A stretch of DNA of 64,000 nucleotides from Coriaria nepalensis (Eukaryota > Streptophyta > Magnoliopsida > Cucurbitales > Coriariaceae): the NCBI GenBank assembly GCA_027186245.1, contig CP114484.1, positions 3,794,501 to 3,858,500 on the forward strand, read 5' to 3'. The translations under genes and the position numbers were made by a program. The notes below the pieces were generated by a model, which saw only the letters and a list, made by a program, of their open reading frames with translations, did no database searches and was not told the origin of the DNA. This document shows positions 9,996-24,061 of the stretch, in pieces. Every line of letters starts with the position of its first letter. Within the stretch, counting starts at the first letter, position 1.

Positions 9996-12900
9996 ATCTG
10001 ACACAAGAATTTCTCAAATTCAGTTCATAAAGAATTTTTGTGCTATCTATTAATTAGGCCCGTTTGTACTTCACTTGCCTGACATGCGTTTAAATTAATT
10101 ATATGTATAAACCTAAACGGTATATAAAACTGATAGAAAAAAGTAGGATGATGCGAGCAATTGGATCTATTTAGGATGCAATCTATCAAATCTCTGGTTG
10201 TGTCTTTCTAATAATGTATCCATCTTACAGATTAAATGTTTTTCGTTTTGTGATTTGTGTAAATAGCCATAGAAAATAAGCAATAAGGTGAGTATGATTA
10301 TGACACAAAAATGTATATAAACTAATTAGAGAGCTTTTTTTTTTTTCAAATTCTTTTCTTTTATTTTTTCCTCGATCATCTCTAAATGACTTGATAATTA
10401 TGACAACAAAATGATTAAATAAGTAAATCAAATTAAAATGAAAAATTAAACAACCCAAAAATTAAATTATATGCTACATGTAAGATCTAACCTTGAATCA
10501 AAACATCTTAACATAATCAATATGTTTATTTGATCTTTTGATTAACTTAAATAACAGCTTAAAGTATGGTAGATTCTTTTTAGATGATTGAAATACTCTA
10601 CAACTTCTTTTATTTATAAGAGAAATGAAGCTGAGTCATTACTTATCTTTCATATAATTAAGTTAGTTACTATATATTATTTATATGATTAAGTTAGCTA
10701 CCATTTACCATTTACATGATTATATTAATTACGACTTATCTTTTATATGATTAAATTAATAAGTTAGTTATCACATATTTTTCACATGGTTAAGTTAGTT
10801 AAAACTTCAACGTAATTAAATTAACTATCACTTAAGGAGATGATTTTACAATAAAAGAATTCCTATAATTAGTCTGATTTGTTCCCTATTTTACAACTCA
10901 CTCCAATAATTACCACTTATCATTCATATGATTAAATTAATTATTATCCACCTTTTATATAGTTACTATATACCATTCATATTTTCTTTATCCTAAGTAT
11001 ATATAAATTTATTTATTTCATTACACTATATATATATATATTAGGAGAATTCATTAATCTCTCCCAGACATATATTAATTTTAAATAAATTTTACTTTCC
11101 AAAGTAACTTTATGTTCTTAGAGATTGAGATTAATTATCATGCTCATTTAAATATTTATTCAATAATAAATAGCTAAGGGGTCGGAAAATTAAATTAAAG
11201 TAAAGTTCATGTTCTAAAACTTTTCATCATCTCTTGATTTCAGACAACATCCTAACCCATTTTACGAGCGTTTGCTTGGAAATTTGCAGGTTTCAGAGAT
11301 TATGATTTTATATTGTTTATTAAATAAATTATTTACATATATTGATCTATAATTTATTGTTTATTATTCAATTTTTTTAATTATTATTTTTCTGTATTAT
11401 TATATTCTAATTTTCTACTTATTATAATTTATTATTATAGATTTTATTTATTATTCTATTTTTTTTAATTAATATTTTTATATTACTATATTCTATTTTT
11501 CCTACTTACTATTTTTTAGTAAATTTACAAATTATTAGACTTAATATTTCCTATATATTATACTACACTTAGTACACATACATTTTGCAGTTTGTGTGTA
11601 TGCACGCAACAATACTCCATATTATTCAAGATGATAAATTATATTTGGCAAAGTAGGAGGAACCCAAACTTCGATACATGAACGTTTTGAAATATTTATC
11701 AAAGTGTAATTATAATAAGTTATCGATTCAAATATAAAAAATAAAGTTTCAACATATAATATATTTATTATAATTATTAAAAATTTAAAAAATTTATTAT
11801 ATTTTTATCAAAATTTGAAGGATTCATTTTAATATCATAAATTATAAACACATCGTGTTACTTAAATTTCTAATCAAACTACAAGCAATAATTTAAAAAA
11901 AAAAAAAAATCTATATTTTGAAAATTATTCCTAAAATATAGTCTAAAAAAATATCTCATATTTATATATCACTTACCTCACATGTTATTTAATTAAATTA
12001 CACGAATAATAATAAAGCTAATTAAGCTAAACATGATATTCAGATAAACTATTTTTCAAATTGATTTCTAAGGAAATTATTTTGCATATATATTTATTTA
12101 TTTAAGTAAACTACTTGTCAAACCCTCCCCCCCCCCCCCCAAAAAAAAATCGTGTGGTCGCAAAAGTTAAGCATCTTTTAGCGGGTAGCACAGAAGGAAC
12201 AGCGTTTATTTATAGAATCAGAATGGGTCAGCCAAAGTTTCTGAAAAAAACAAAAAGCTCTGAATTATTCTGTTTCTGTCAATCTTTTTTGGTTGCCAAA
12301 AGAGAGATATGTATTTATTGGGGTATCTTTTCACTAAATTCGCTGCCTTCTCCCCACTGACCAGCTGGGTTTTGTTTGTATTTTTTTTTTTTTAATTAGG
12401 GGAATTTTTTTACTGGTAAGAGTAGCAATTAGCATAAATTAATAATAAATTAAAGCTGGATATAACTAAATTCCAAGGTCATATGATAAATATCAAACTT
12501 GGGATTAAATCCTATTTGGTGTGATACATTTTTAGAAAATAAGTATAAAATGTGTTTATTTTAAGCACCAACTTCTCAAAATATCAATATGCCCTTAAAA
12601 TATTAATAATAACACATTTCCATTTTGACGTTCCTTTCATCATTTATCGATTAAAAATGTCTAAACAGATGACTCCCTGCAAGCTACCTCCATTACAATT
12701 TCTACCAACCTCCGGTGTAGCTTCCACCATCCTTTATTAGAACTTTGACAAATCAAGATAATCTATTACATTAGGCAGCAAAATCATTGCACGTTCTGAA
12801 AATATATACATGTCAAGTTAATCAAATTTGATTTGATAGGATAAATATCTTTACACGATATTATATTTATATAAATATTAACAAAATAATAAATATTATT

Positions 12901-13005
12901 ATTATTATTATAAAAGTCAGTTATCATTTATAATATTTATTAATATTATTGGAATTAATATTTATAATTTATAAAATACATATAATGATAAAATTCAATA
13001 TTTGA
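9996..13005. other. AT-rich intergenic region
   Basis: No gene seen. Contents are a degenerate tandem repeat at 10630-10960 built on ATGATTAAGTTAGTTACYAY with roughly 33-50 bp spacing, an AT-rich near-duplicate stretch at 11340-11520, poly-C next to poly-A at 12126-12149, and simple AT microsatellites (11029-11040; 12896-12910). Open frames at 10225-10458, 12115-12360 and 12552-12740 look like chance frames. Confidence 0.5.
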
Positions 13006-13009
13006 AGTT

Positions 13010-14850
13010 ATACACTTAAAATCATGACATACATCATGTTGATTGAAATCCAAATAGTTTAATGCTTAAGACACAAATTGTTAATTAGCATAGGATCATC
13101 GAAAATATATATTAATAATTTGGATAGACGACACATAGTTCATTTCTTAAAATATTTAGAATGACATATCTCATAATCATTGGTATTAGTGGAACATCAT
13201 GATAAGCATGTGGGTACTTAGTAGAAACTAAGGGTATTGAATAAGACACTTAGATAATTCTCAATGATAAAAATACTAACTATTAATGAGAATTATCTAG
13301 TAACTATATTACATATGGTCCTTAGACTTGAGATCACTATGATATCTCATATGCTGAATCTTATGCTTTGACATCATTCCAATAAGCCTTAGCCAAAAGT
13401 GAAAATTGGGTGAAACATTAGGTATAAGATATTGTACATTAAGGTTATAAGTGATCAAGATAAAATTTATCACTTCTGTATTTGAAAATAAGTCTCGTAA
13501 ATTATATTTTTTATTGAAAAATGAATCTTTGCAAAGTAGTTTAATATGAAAGGAGTTCAAGTAAATCTATTGTTGATTTTCATTAAGAATATAATAACTC
13601 ATATAATTTGTCTGTTATAGTTTAACAGTTAAATCATACCATATGACAAATTGAGATATTAACAAGATGGAGGGATTGTTTATTTAACTCATGATAATTT
13701 CTTTTAGAAGATGATAACTTCTCATCTCTTGAGTAGTTTTGACATTTTGTTAGAAGTTAATCTTGACTTGAAGGTTTATGTTATTTAATAATGAGATGAT
13801 TAAACTAACTGTTTAATTTAAATGAGTTTTAAGTTAAATGAATTTAATTGTGAATTAAATAAAATTATAAAGAGTTATGAAATCCTCATACTAACATAAT
13901 GTAGAACCTAATTGATCACACACAAAAAATATTATAGTAACTCAGTTTAGATTCTTCGAAAAAAAATAAAAATAGACCACTTCCATTTTAAGAATAAAAT
14001 GATAATTTGACTTATAGTTCAACTCTAAGGGCAAAATAGTACTCATTAATTTATTAAATCTAATATCTTGTAACTTTTCTAATACAATTAAGTGTGATAT
14101 TAATTTAATTAAAAATAAATAAATTATTAAACAAATTTTTATTTAATTATAAAATGCTCCTAAAAGTCCATATTAACAATAGGACATTAAAGGGTTAATG
14201 AGCCAAATTGTTATTTGGATTTCGTGAGTCAAATTAATAAAATGGTTAGTTAATAACCATATGTTAATTGCCCATGTAGTGCCCAACCACACTAAGTGGA
14301 TTTTGACCTATTATTTCTTTAATCAAGGTAAAGGAAAATTTTGACTTGGTTAGCAAGTAATTGGGTAAAATAACAAATTAATTATAAAGAAACCTAAACC
14401 TAATAGTGCATATAAATACATCATTAGGGTGGCCAAAAATCACAAGTGCTTCTCCCCTCCTCTTGGTTGAAACTTAGAGTGAAAAAGAGATAATTTTTCC
14501 CAAGCTTTTTTGATTCATTTGTTGAATCTTAAATTAGAAAATAAACTGAGCAAATCGGATTGTGTGGATTACGATTAGATGATGAACATGTAGGCATCTA
14601 TTCTTCCCCTACAATTCGGATTGTATAGAGGAAGCTTAAAGTTGCTTGATCGTCAAGATTGGTAATCTCTTTCCTAATCTTAAATCTTAAGTTACATAAG
14701 ATTTACTGTAATTTCTTTAAAATCGTTATATATGAGATATATAACTATTGTATCACTATTCTTGAATTTAGATTTTTGTTATAATTAAAATTAGATCTGA
14801 AAATTTTTAATTTACTATTTCTGATGCTTGTACGTCAACATCCATTTCGT
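13010..14850 (+). repeat. Possible large LTR-like or non-coding retroelement segment
   Basis: This 1.8-kb stretch has a coherent, moderately complex composition unlike the simple AT-rich DNA around it, but no coding frame. Near 14410 there is a TATA-like box (TGCATATAAATACATC) followed by a pyrimidine-rich leader (GTGCTTCTCCCCTCCTCTTG) and a terminal stretch with GTTGCTTGATCGTCAAGATT. That layout matches the promoter, R and U5 region of a long plant LTR. No second copy, PBS or target duplication is visible, so solo LTR or LARD fragment is an inference. Confidence 0.3.
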
Positions 14851-15480
14851 CAATTATGTCAACATAAACTCCTAACACATCCATTACATCAACATCAATA
14901 TACTATTAATTTCTTAATTATAGTCATTATCTAAGAACCTCTGCACCCTTACCCTTTGAGTTGAACATTGAAAAGCCATTGAAAAGAACAATTATCTCTC
15001 CCAAAAAATATGTTATCGTTGATATTATAATTTTATAGACATGTGGCGAAAGATGATTAGTTATGAATACAAAATTAAAATATGCCAACAAGAGATAATC
15101 AAACATGTCGATCAACCGATTAAATGTGAATTTTGGCTGTCATGGTAAGTTTGGCTATAGCAAATTCAACCAAAGTGAATTTTCATTAAAAATTATTAAA
15201 ATTCACATGGAACAATGAGGTGGAGAATAATCGGTCGTAGATTGATTATATACAGGTCACTCAAGGTTCGATTTCAACATCTGGAGAAAAGATAAATCAA
15301 GATCTCATTTAATGAAGGATTTGATTTTATCTCTTAACTCATTAAAAATGGCCACAAGCAATAAATTTTCGGCCAACAAGAAGATAAAATCGGCTGAGTA
15401 TGTGAAGGTTAAAAGTAGGATCATACTTTCCTTAAGAAGTGACAAAAAAGTCATTTAACTCCCATTTTCGGTCGAAGAAA
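14851..15480. other. Intergenic, perhaps part of a copia 5' LTR
   Basis: No gene. The sequence from about 15124 (TGTGAATTTTGGCTGTCATG) to 15657 directly precedes a copia primer-binding site and could be its 5' LTR. No matching 3' copy exists after the coding remnant, so the border cannot be set. Confidence 0.3.
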
Positions 15481-15659
15481 GGAGTTGGCTGAAAATTGAG
15501 GTTAGTATAACAGAATAATCTTCTCACAAGCTTTCTTCCTAAAATCATCTTGTACAAATATCATTCCTTTTGCATTAGGATTCTTTATCTTGTAATCGTC
15601 AATATATATGAGACTACATGAATAGTTTTTAATGTTTTCACCATAATCAAATCTCTTAT

Positions 15660-16740
15660 ATGGTATCAAAGCATTTTGCTCTCTAACAAGATTCAATTTT
15701 GCAAAGATCCTTCAAGCTTCAATCACAGCCATGTCAAACGGAAACAACTCTCCCGTCGGTGCCACTTACTATGTAGGTGCTGCACCAAGAGAGGTTGCCT
15801 TTATTGCTCCTCAACCTATGCTATAGGAACCTACACCAACCGCTGGTTTTGAGCGTGCCCAAGTTGCAGATCCTGCAACCTTTGCTGCCATGCTTCCGCC
15901 CAATCCAGCCGCCTCACAAGGGTCATGCGGCAGATCCTCTCGGATTTCCGCTGATCGCAATCAACGTGCATCAACAATTGCATTTGCAACTCTCGCCGTC
16001 AAACTTTCCATCTTGGCGTGCATAATTCGAATCCCCATTTGTTGGCTATGATCTCCTTGAATATCTCAACGGTTCTATCATCGCAGCGTCTCATGGCGTT
16101 GCTGTCACTTATCATTAGAACCGACCCTTCTCTTATTTCCATAATTATATGGCAACATTTTGCTCATTTTTCTATCAAGAATCTTAGCCCCTTATCATTT
16201 TTTCTTGGCATCGAAGTCATTCACTGTCATGAAGGGTTATTTCTCACTCAACAGTAGTACATTTCTGATGTACTATCTCGACACCAAATGGATGGTACTC
16301 GTCCACTTCACACGCCTATGGCGCCCGCTATGACTCTCTCAAAGCTTAACACTTATGAACTAGTTGATGCTACCATTTATAGACAAGCTGTTGGTGCACT
16401 TCAGTACCTCACTCTCACTCATCCTGATATCGCCTTTCCGGTCAGTCATCTTACTCAGTTCATGTTTGCTCCTATGTATGTTCACCGGTATGCGGTTAAG
16501 CGTCTTGTTCGCTATCTTCAAGGGACTCTTGGTCATGATCTTCTCTTATGGCGCTCCTCTAATTCAATCTCAGTGCTTATTCTGATGGTTTTCTCTTATT
16601 ACTATCTCTCACATCAATATTGTCGATCAACTTACCGACTTGCTTACCAAACCTCTCGGTCGGACACTAGTCAAATTTTTAGGTGACAAAATCATCATTG
16701 ACGATGGCTCGTCAATTTTGCAGGGGCATAGAACATAAAA
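15660..16740 (+). mobile_element. Copia retrotransposon remnant, gag start joined to RT tail
   Basis: A primer-binding site (TGGTATCAAAGCA, 15661-15673) complementary to initiator-Met tRNA is followed by gag at 15731 (MSNGNNSPVGATYYVGAAPR). After frameshifts comes the typical LSPSNFPSWRAQFES / LLEYLNGSIIA block. Near 16170 the sequence jumps to the end of reverse transcriptase (LSFFLGIEV, then YRQAVGALQYLTLTHPDIAF, VKRLVRYLQGTLGHDLLLW), then RNase H tail (NIVDQLTDLLTKPLGRTLVK) ending near 16730. Protease, integrase and the RT catalytic core are deleted. Stops and frameshifts abound; it is dead. Confidence 0.85.
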
Positions 16741-18825
16741 ATCTTCTCCCACGATTTTGGATTTTTGATATCATGCCTCACTTTTTATTTCCACTTCTTA
16801 AAATATAGTCTTGATCTTACCTAAAAAAAAATTGAAAAATTGAACATAAACAATTGATTGAATTTTTTGATTGCCAACTATAATGTGAAGTCCTACATTG
16901 CAAAAGTGATATTGTTTGGTTATATTTTTTTGAAGATAAAGTGGTTGTGTTTATGCCCCATTGAAATGTAAACTTTGTCCTCTCTATCAAAGCTCCTCAT
17001 GATTTATTGATATTTATCTCAATCTTATCAAGGTATGAGATGCAAATGGTACATAGGGTACTTCAAATTGATTTACTCCATGAAAATAGTAATGCCTCTA
17101 TATATTAAAAATACATATTTATTCGACTTATTTGGGATTTCATTTGTGCTAAGCATTTCATATTTATTATTCCGTGACTTGAGCATTTGAATTTGAATCT
17201 TGGTGAGTTTGTGTGTTCCTTATAAATTCATCTTAATATACTTTTTTTTTTTTTTTTTGCTTTCTATTTTATCTTTTGGTTAGATATCATAGAATACTAT
17301 ATGACCTATACTTTTATCTTGATAAGGTTTATTGAATTTAACTCTCACCCATAGCAATCTGGTATACATTGAGCTAATGTTTGATGTTTGATTGAATTTA
17401 TCTTGATGATGTTTGATTGAATTCATATATTTATTGTCTACTAAATAACATGACTAAAATAAATAAATAAATCTTTAATTTAATAATTTTGAAAATTAAT
17501 TTTTTTAATAACCGGCTATTATCTTAACGCATTAAGAAATCATTTTATTTTTTATTATTAACCCAATAAATAAGTTTTTTAACTTAAAAATTTACCACAC
17601 TTTATTACTAAATACTTTTAGTATAGGCTTGAAGTACATTTAAGTATATTTCTACTTATATATTATTTATCCCTTATAAGCATAATTTTTTAAATATTTT
17701 CCAAGGATTTTTCTTTATACGAGGGATGACATCCTCTTCAATATGCTTTTTTGGTTTCCTTTATCCTTGATTTTTATTGGGTAGTGTCTTACTTTTTATG
17801 AGTTGCATCTGGTCTACCATCTTAGGCTCTTCTTATTCTTCTGGGAAGTTAAGCTCTTCATCTGAGTCGCTCCCGAAGCCAACCATGTTACAGGTGCTGG
17901 GTTCTGCGCGTAAAAGATTTTTGTAGAAATTTGGAACAAGGACAATGTTCCCCTGATTGATTTGGTTCTAAATTCAATCTGGCTCTAAATTAAGTGCAAA
18001 TTAAACTAATTGTGAAGTCTTACTTATAAATTGTAATTTACATATATGTATCCAATTTTCACTATGATTTATAGGTGGTAAACCAATTCCCCAAGCTGAA
18101 TAGTGTTGACTAAACTGAAATTTGGACTTTAGATTAGGAAAAAAAAAGCTAGTACTGTTCTGGAGCAAAGCGACGTACATTACTCATGCATGCAAGTTTC
18201 TTGGTTTGCCGACTAAATTACATCAATGGTATATTCTGCACTATTTTATTCAAATAGTTATATCTGATGATGAAAACAAAGGACAAGAAAGAAGAATAAA
18301 GCGGAAGAATCTACTTTTGGGTGAAAATTTAGTTTTTTATTCCAAGCAGGTAGCTTGAAACCACAGCATTGTCACATGCCACATAAATATAAATTTAATT
18401 TACTAATTAAAATATATTATATTATTTAACATAGATAAATATATAATATTTTAATTAATAAATTTAATTTAGTTCAATATCATCCAAGGAATTCGGTATC
18501 TTGCATGACACTCAATAATTTTATTCACCTTTTTTATTTTTTCTAAAATGAAAGATTCCGTTTGCTTTTATGATGCTATTGGGCTGCCTCGAATCAAGCT
18601 CTAATTATGAGTTATGATGGCCATTTAATCTATATATATATATATATATTTAATCGAATAGAATCAAAATTAATATTTAAAAAAATTATTAAATTCAATG
18701 AATAAATATCAAAATTTTAATTTTAATTTTAATTTATTTTTATAATTTAATCTTAATTTATAAAACTTGGCACCAAAAATAGAAATAAGAAAATTATGTA
18801 TTCTAAGAAGATAATTACGTCCTGC
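16741..18825. other. AT-rich intergenic region
   Basis: No supportable gene. A less AT-rich patch at 17740-17935 reads on the minus strand as NMVGFGSDSDEELNFPEE, a stop, EEPKMVDQMQLIKSK, which looks like old coding sequence of unknown origin. A poly-T run lies at 17242-17259 and a TA microsatellite at 18631-18650. The frame at 18122-18358 has no known domain. Confidence 0.45.
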
Positions 18826-19242
18826 GTGTTAGAAAAGTCCCCATGAAAATATCATCAAGTTGGAAAAGTTCAAAGAGAGAAAACTTAATAACTTTTCATA
18901 TTTCCTTGTGATTATTGGTGGAAATATTGATTGATTGTAGGATATTGTCCTTGTTTGATAGTATAAATTTTCCTTGCTAGATTGTTGGGGATTTACATTG
19001 ATTTTCAATCTTGTAGAATCTTCCATTGATAAGGAAAGATTATATCATGCTTTTCCTTGGCCTGGTCCAACAATATTCTTATCGGGTTGGACTATCTTCT
19101 ATTTTGAATGGTTTGAACTTGGGCCTATATAATTACTCATTTTATTTTCGAGTAGTGTTATATATCGGTGAAGATCGGTTTCCTTATGATCATAATAAAT
19201 TGTTCATCCTTATTTCTCCACCGATCTTCATGTTGTGTCTCA
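18826..19242 (-). repeat. 3' LTR of the minus-strand copia
   Basis: Homologous to 25110-25436. In element orientation it starts TTGAGACACAACATGAAGAT right after the G-rich PPT. The end near 18826 (TG on plus, CA on minus) is tentative because the partner copy diverges there. Confidence 0.75.
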
Positions 19243-22200
19243 ATAACCCCTGCCCCCCCAACCCCAAAACTATGCCGTGGCCAAAGGCAGAATTTGGTGT
19301 GAAGGAAATGAAGGGCTTCTTAGGACAATGGTTTGGTGAAAATGTCCTTAACTTGAGCTGTTGTGGGAACATGCTGAGTAATTAGTATACCGAGTGCAAT
19401 TCATTCACGCACATAGTAGTAGTCCAGTTCAATATGTTTGCTTCTTGGATGAAGAACAAGATTAACAATGAGATATAAGCACTAGTATTGTCACAAAATA
19501 GTACATGGGACACAAAATTAACACTAAAGAAAATATAAGGCCCGATGAGTGTGAGGTACTGAAGAGCGCCAACAAGTCCTTGAAAGTGCCTTCGATCGAG
19601 GGGTATATCATTGTGCAAGCTACTTGTCCTTGTTTCCGATAAAGTGCTCACAGGCTGACAGTCTACCATAGCAAAGCATTCTATTATGGTGAGAGCATAG
19701 TGGGTTTGAGAGAGATGGAGTCCATCGGGATTAGTAGTGACTTCAATGCCAGAAAAACAGTGGATGGGGCCGAGGTCTTTCATGGCCAACTCATAACTAA
19801 GTAGTTGAATAAATTTGTCAACGAGATCCGTGCTAGAACCTATAGTAAGAATGCCATCAACATAAACTAAAAGAATTGGTGCACGAAGAGATGAGTAATA
19901 AATAAATAATGATGGATCACCAAGACTGCAAAAGAATCCATATTTTAATAAGCATGATTTGGGAACGTCGGGTCTTTCATGCCCAGTGGTTGTTCCATAT
20001 AGATGTCTTCAGAGATGAGGCTATGAAGGAATGCATTTTTTAAGTCGAGTTGGCGAATCGGCCAATGGCAAACTAAGGCGATAGTAAGAATCATATGGAT
20101 GGTGCCTTGTTTGACAACTGGAGAAAATGTTTCGGAATAGTCAATGTCGTCTACTTAATGAAATCCATTGGCAATAAGGCCTACTTTTAGACACGTTCAA
20201 GAGTGCCATCAGCATGTAATTTCATTTTGTATGAAGGGCTGAGAAGCAACAAGGTTCATGTGTGGTTGTGATTAAGGGCAGTCATCTCATCTTGCATAGC
20301 TTGTCACCAACCATTATGAGCGAGAGCAAAGTGAGTGGAGCGTGGTTCTCATGGAACACTTTGGGAGGTGACGAGCAATGCATAATTGGGATTTAGTTTC
20401 TTGATACCATCCTTAAGGCGTGTAGTCATTAAATGTTTGACTGATGAAATGGTTGAATCCAAAGAGGAAACCTATAAAGAAGAAGCAGCATTAGAAGCAG
20501 ATGATTTATCAAGAGTATGTAGACCGAGAGTCAAAGAGGACGAGATGAGTTGTTGAGTGGGGTTGTGCTCTTCAGAATTACGTTTTGGGCTAAGCGTGTC
20601 TTGAGGGAGGGGCATGTCCTCTAGTGGAGCATGGATCGTGTTATCAAGGCAAGTCGAACCTGCATGATTAGTAGACAACCCGAGCATAAGGGAATTTTCA
20701 TTGGGTAATTGTCCAGAGATAAGTAGAGAACTTGAGACATGTGGTGATTCCATCCTGGGTGACCCATTTTGGTTATCGAAAATTGGAGCTAATGTAGAAT
20801 CAAGTGGAATGATCGACCATGAGTTGAAAATGGTAATGGCATGAGTGGGTGGAGTTCCCTGTAGTTTAGTAATGTTAGAATTCCGTATAGTAGTGATGTT
20901 TCATCAAATGCAACATGGCGAGATAAAATGATTTTTTTTACTAGTCGAGTGAAAGCATTTATAACCTTTATATCTATCATTGTAACCCACAAAGATGCAT
21001 GGTATGGTTTTAGGATCAAACTTGTTTTTCTTTGTATCCCAAGTGTACGGAAAACATTTTGACCCAAAGACACGTAAAGAGAAATATACTTGATGTATGT
21101 TGTATAATTTAGAGTAAGGATCAAGTGCGGATGATGGTAACCGATTAATGAGATAAACATATATTTCAAATGCTTCAACCCATAAGTAAAGAGGAGCGCC
21201 ACTGTGAAACAAAAGAGTCATACCTAGGTCTTGAATTCAACGATGACATCGTTCAACCATACCTATTTGCTCAGGGGTGTAAGGACATGAAGCTTGGTGG
21301 ATAATTCTATGGGTTTGAAAGTGATTGGCGAGTTTGCGATTGAGAAATTCAACCCCACCATCAGAATGTAAAACCTTGATTTTTTTTCTTGAACTGTCTG
21401 TCAACATATCGTTCAAATGCAATATATGTATATAAAAAAAATCAAACTTATGCTTCAAAGGTATGATCCATGTAAAGCATGAGAAATCATCAACAAAACA
21501 AGCATAATAACAATACTGAGCAAGAGAAGGAAGAGGAGTAGTGCCCTATAAATCACAATGCAATATATCAAAACTCGTTGAGCTTGAGTGTTCAGAATTA
21601 AAAAAAAGGAAATTTACTCAATTTTCCAAACTGACAGTTGTCACATAAGGACCACATTTTATTGGTGCCTATGATTTTAAAAAGCCGAACTTTCACGATA
21701 AATCTAATGAAGACAGTTGAGGGTGTCCTAGGCGCTGGTGCTGTACTTCCATAGTTCTAGTTTTGAAGCGGTTCGAGAAGTGTAGCTCCGATGGGTTGGG
21801 AATGATGTAGAGATCACCCTTGCGCCTCCCTATGATGAGAGTTTGACATGTTTCCTAATCTTTAGCACAAAAACTAACATTTGAGAACTCACAAGTTAAG
21901 AGATATTGGCCAATGAGCTACCTAATAGATAACAATTTTTTTGTTAATGAAGGCACACATAAAACATTATCAAGAGGTAATTTATTGGCTACAATAGTAT
22001 TTCCAATGCCTTTAATGGGAAGAGGAGATCCATCACGTATGAACACAGAATCACCTACAGAGAAAGCACAAAGATAAGTGAAATATACCTTCATTACCTA
22101 TCATGTGATGAGAAGCACCACTATCTGTCATACATTCTGTGGAGGTAAGTGAGTTGTCCAACGTGAGAGAAGTAAGCTTATGAGGAAGCATCAGCTCCAA

Positions 22201-23940
22201 CTACTAATAAATTTCAGCAATTTAATGGGGACGAGAGCATGACTTATGTTGTGCACAATGGCAGGATAGCCTAAAATTTGCAACCTCATTCTGAGTAAAG
22301 AAAATTGAGGCTGAGGCAGGGTTAGCAGATGTCAATGTAATTGAGTACGAAGGGAAGATGATGGCCGAGACTAAGGTTCGATAGGGCGGAAGAGTGCATC
22401 AGTCGACATGACAATAGTTGAGCAGAGTAACAGGACGTCAAACGACGCTGAAGTTGAGCTAGATATTTCCTCGCTTAGCTAAGACTTGAGCACAAATATG
22501 TCGAGGGGGGTAGACATGTGAAAAACAACTAACGTATGAGTGGAGGATGTGCCCATGGCATGTTAGATTGGGGTAGTGTCGTTGCACTCTAAGACGGTTC
22601 TGAGTGAGGAACATATCTTTATTATATCAGACAGAAGATGCGTTGACACCTATCATGAGACAAAGAATGATTAGGACACCGAGCAATGGAAGCAAGATGC
22701 GTATAAAGTTGTCTAGAGTTTCCCACCCTCATCCATATATAAAAGCTAAATTAGATAATTATACCAGAGGATGCATTTTTCTTAAGAGGATATCAAGTCT
22801 TAATATCTCCTCTCCATATATATCTTTTTAAAAATTGATTAGAGCGTCGGAGCAAGATTGGCCACCACCACCTCAGCCGTAGTTTGGTAGTGAATGCAGA
22901 CATTAATCATGGAGCACACTGTAATCGTTTAAACCATTACTAGTGAATGGAAATTAACGTCAACAACTTACATATTTCATTTGTGTATAATTCACATTCC
23001 AGAGGAGTCATTCGTCGTTTTCCAGGTGGTGGTGGGCGGCGTGAGTTCCTTTGTGATACTGAGCCGAAGCTGAAGAGACAGTGTGGAGAGAACCGGGCCT
23101 TTGGTGAGAGTTTGGACGTGCAAACTATTGTCTTGTGGGAATGGGTAGGAGTCCTCTTCGCGGAGCTGGGACGAGGCCGAGGCTTAGGTTCTGATGGGCT
23201 TGAAAGCCTCGGCCCATAGAAATGAAAGCATTAGTATTTTGACCCTTTTGGCCATAGTTAACAAGATTATGGTTCTTTGAACTAGAATGACTGTCGAACC
23301 AGTTTTGACGATGTACCTTGCTTTGAAGTTGAGAAACTACATCAGCGTATGTATATGTAGCTTTGATGGGAAACACTGTGGCGGAAAATTCCTCATAAAC
23401 TGGACCCAAACTAGTAAGTAGCGAGAAAACCTTATGTTTGTTTGCGATCGGGCTTCCAATGGCTGCAAGAGAGTCACAGAGACTCTTGAATGTGGGAAGA
23501 TGGTCTGGAATGGATGTGTCGTCTACCTTCCGCAAGTAAGTGAGCTGTTGACGAAGAGAGTACTCTCGTTCTTGAGATGCTTGAGCATAATAGTCTTGGA
23601 GAGCAGTCCATACCTGTTGAGATATTTCAAGGCCAAGAACGATACCGAGAGCTTCCTTAGACAGAGTCCCGATCAGCCAATCGGGAAGCATGCGATCAGT
23701 TTTTTTCCATTTGATGAACTCTGCGTTCTATTGAGAGGTTTTGGAACTTGATTTTTCGGATGCAGCTGATGATGGCAGGTAACGTTCTGGAGTTAGGGTT
23801 TCCACCGTCGAGATGTCCGGCAATGTCTTGACTTTCGACAAGAGCAAGAGCTTGTTCACGCCAGTGTGGATATGTCTCATCTTCCAATTTGAGGTTTAAG
23901 AAAGTACTGGCATTTTGGGATAGAGGAGTCATGGTGAGAT
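19215..23940 (-). pseudogene. Copia gag-pol polyprotein remnant
   Basis: Domains run right to left. Gag N-terminus is at 23932-23696 (LEDETYPHWREQALALVE) and the gag UBN2-type region at 23691-23125 (SQQVWTALQDYYAQASQERE). The protease motif TDSGASHHM is near 22135-22105. Integrase core is at 21458-20900 (VLHSDGGVEFLNRKLANHF, SCPYTPEQIGMVERCHR, INRLPSSALDPYS, IFVGYNDRYKGYKCF). The hinge is at 20753-20472. RT is at 20330-19640 (FSPVVKQGTI, QLDLKNAFLHSLISEDIYME, then YVDGI replacing the catalytic YVDD, and YELAMKDLG). The RNase H tail (FCDNTSA ... VKDIFTKPLS) ends near 19330. Deletion of RT sequence after PNHAY, several frameshifts and the YVDG change show it is inactive. Confidence 0.88.
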
Positions 23941-24061
23941 GAAGGTTTGTGGGTCTTTAGTTCGTGGTTATTTGAGAACGACGAGATGAGGATAAAAGGA
24001 TTTTTTTTCTTTAAGGAAGAAAAAAAGGTATCATCTTATCGTTAGTGGGAGAAGGGATATA

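Noticed and set aside
12115..12360. Open frame MSNPPPPPPKKNRVVAKVKH
   Set aside because: Its start depends on a poly-C/poly-A run; the rest has no known domain and the surroundings show no gene signals.
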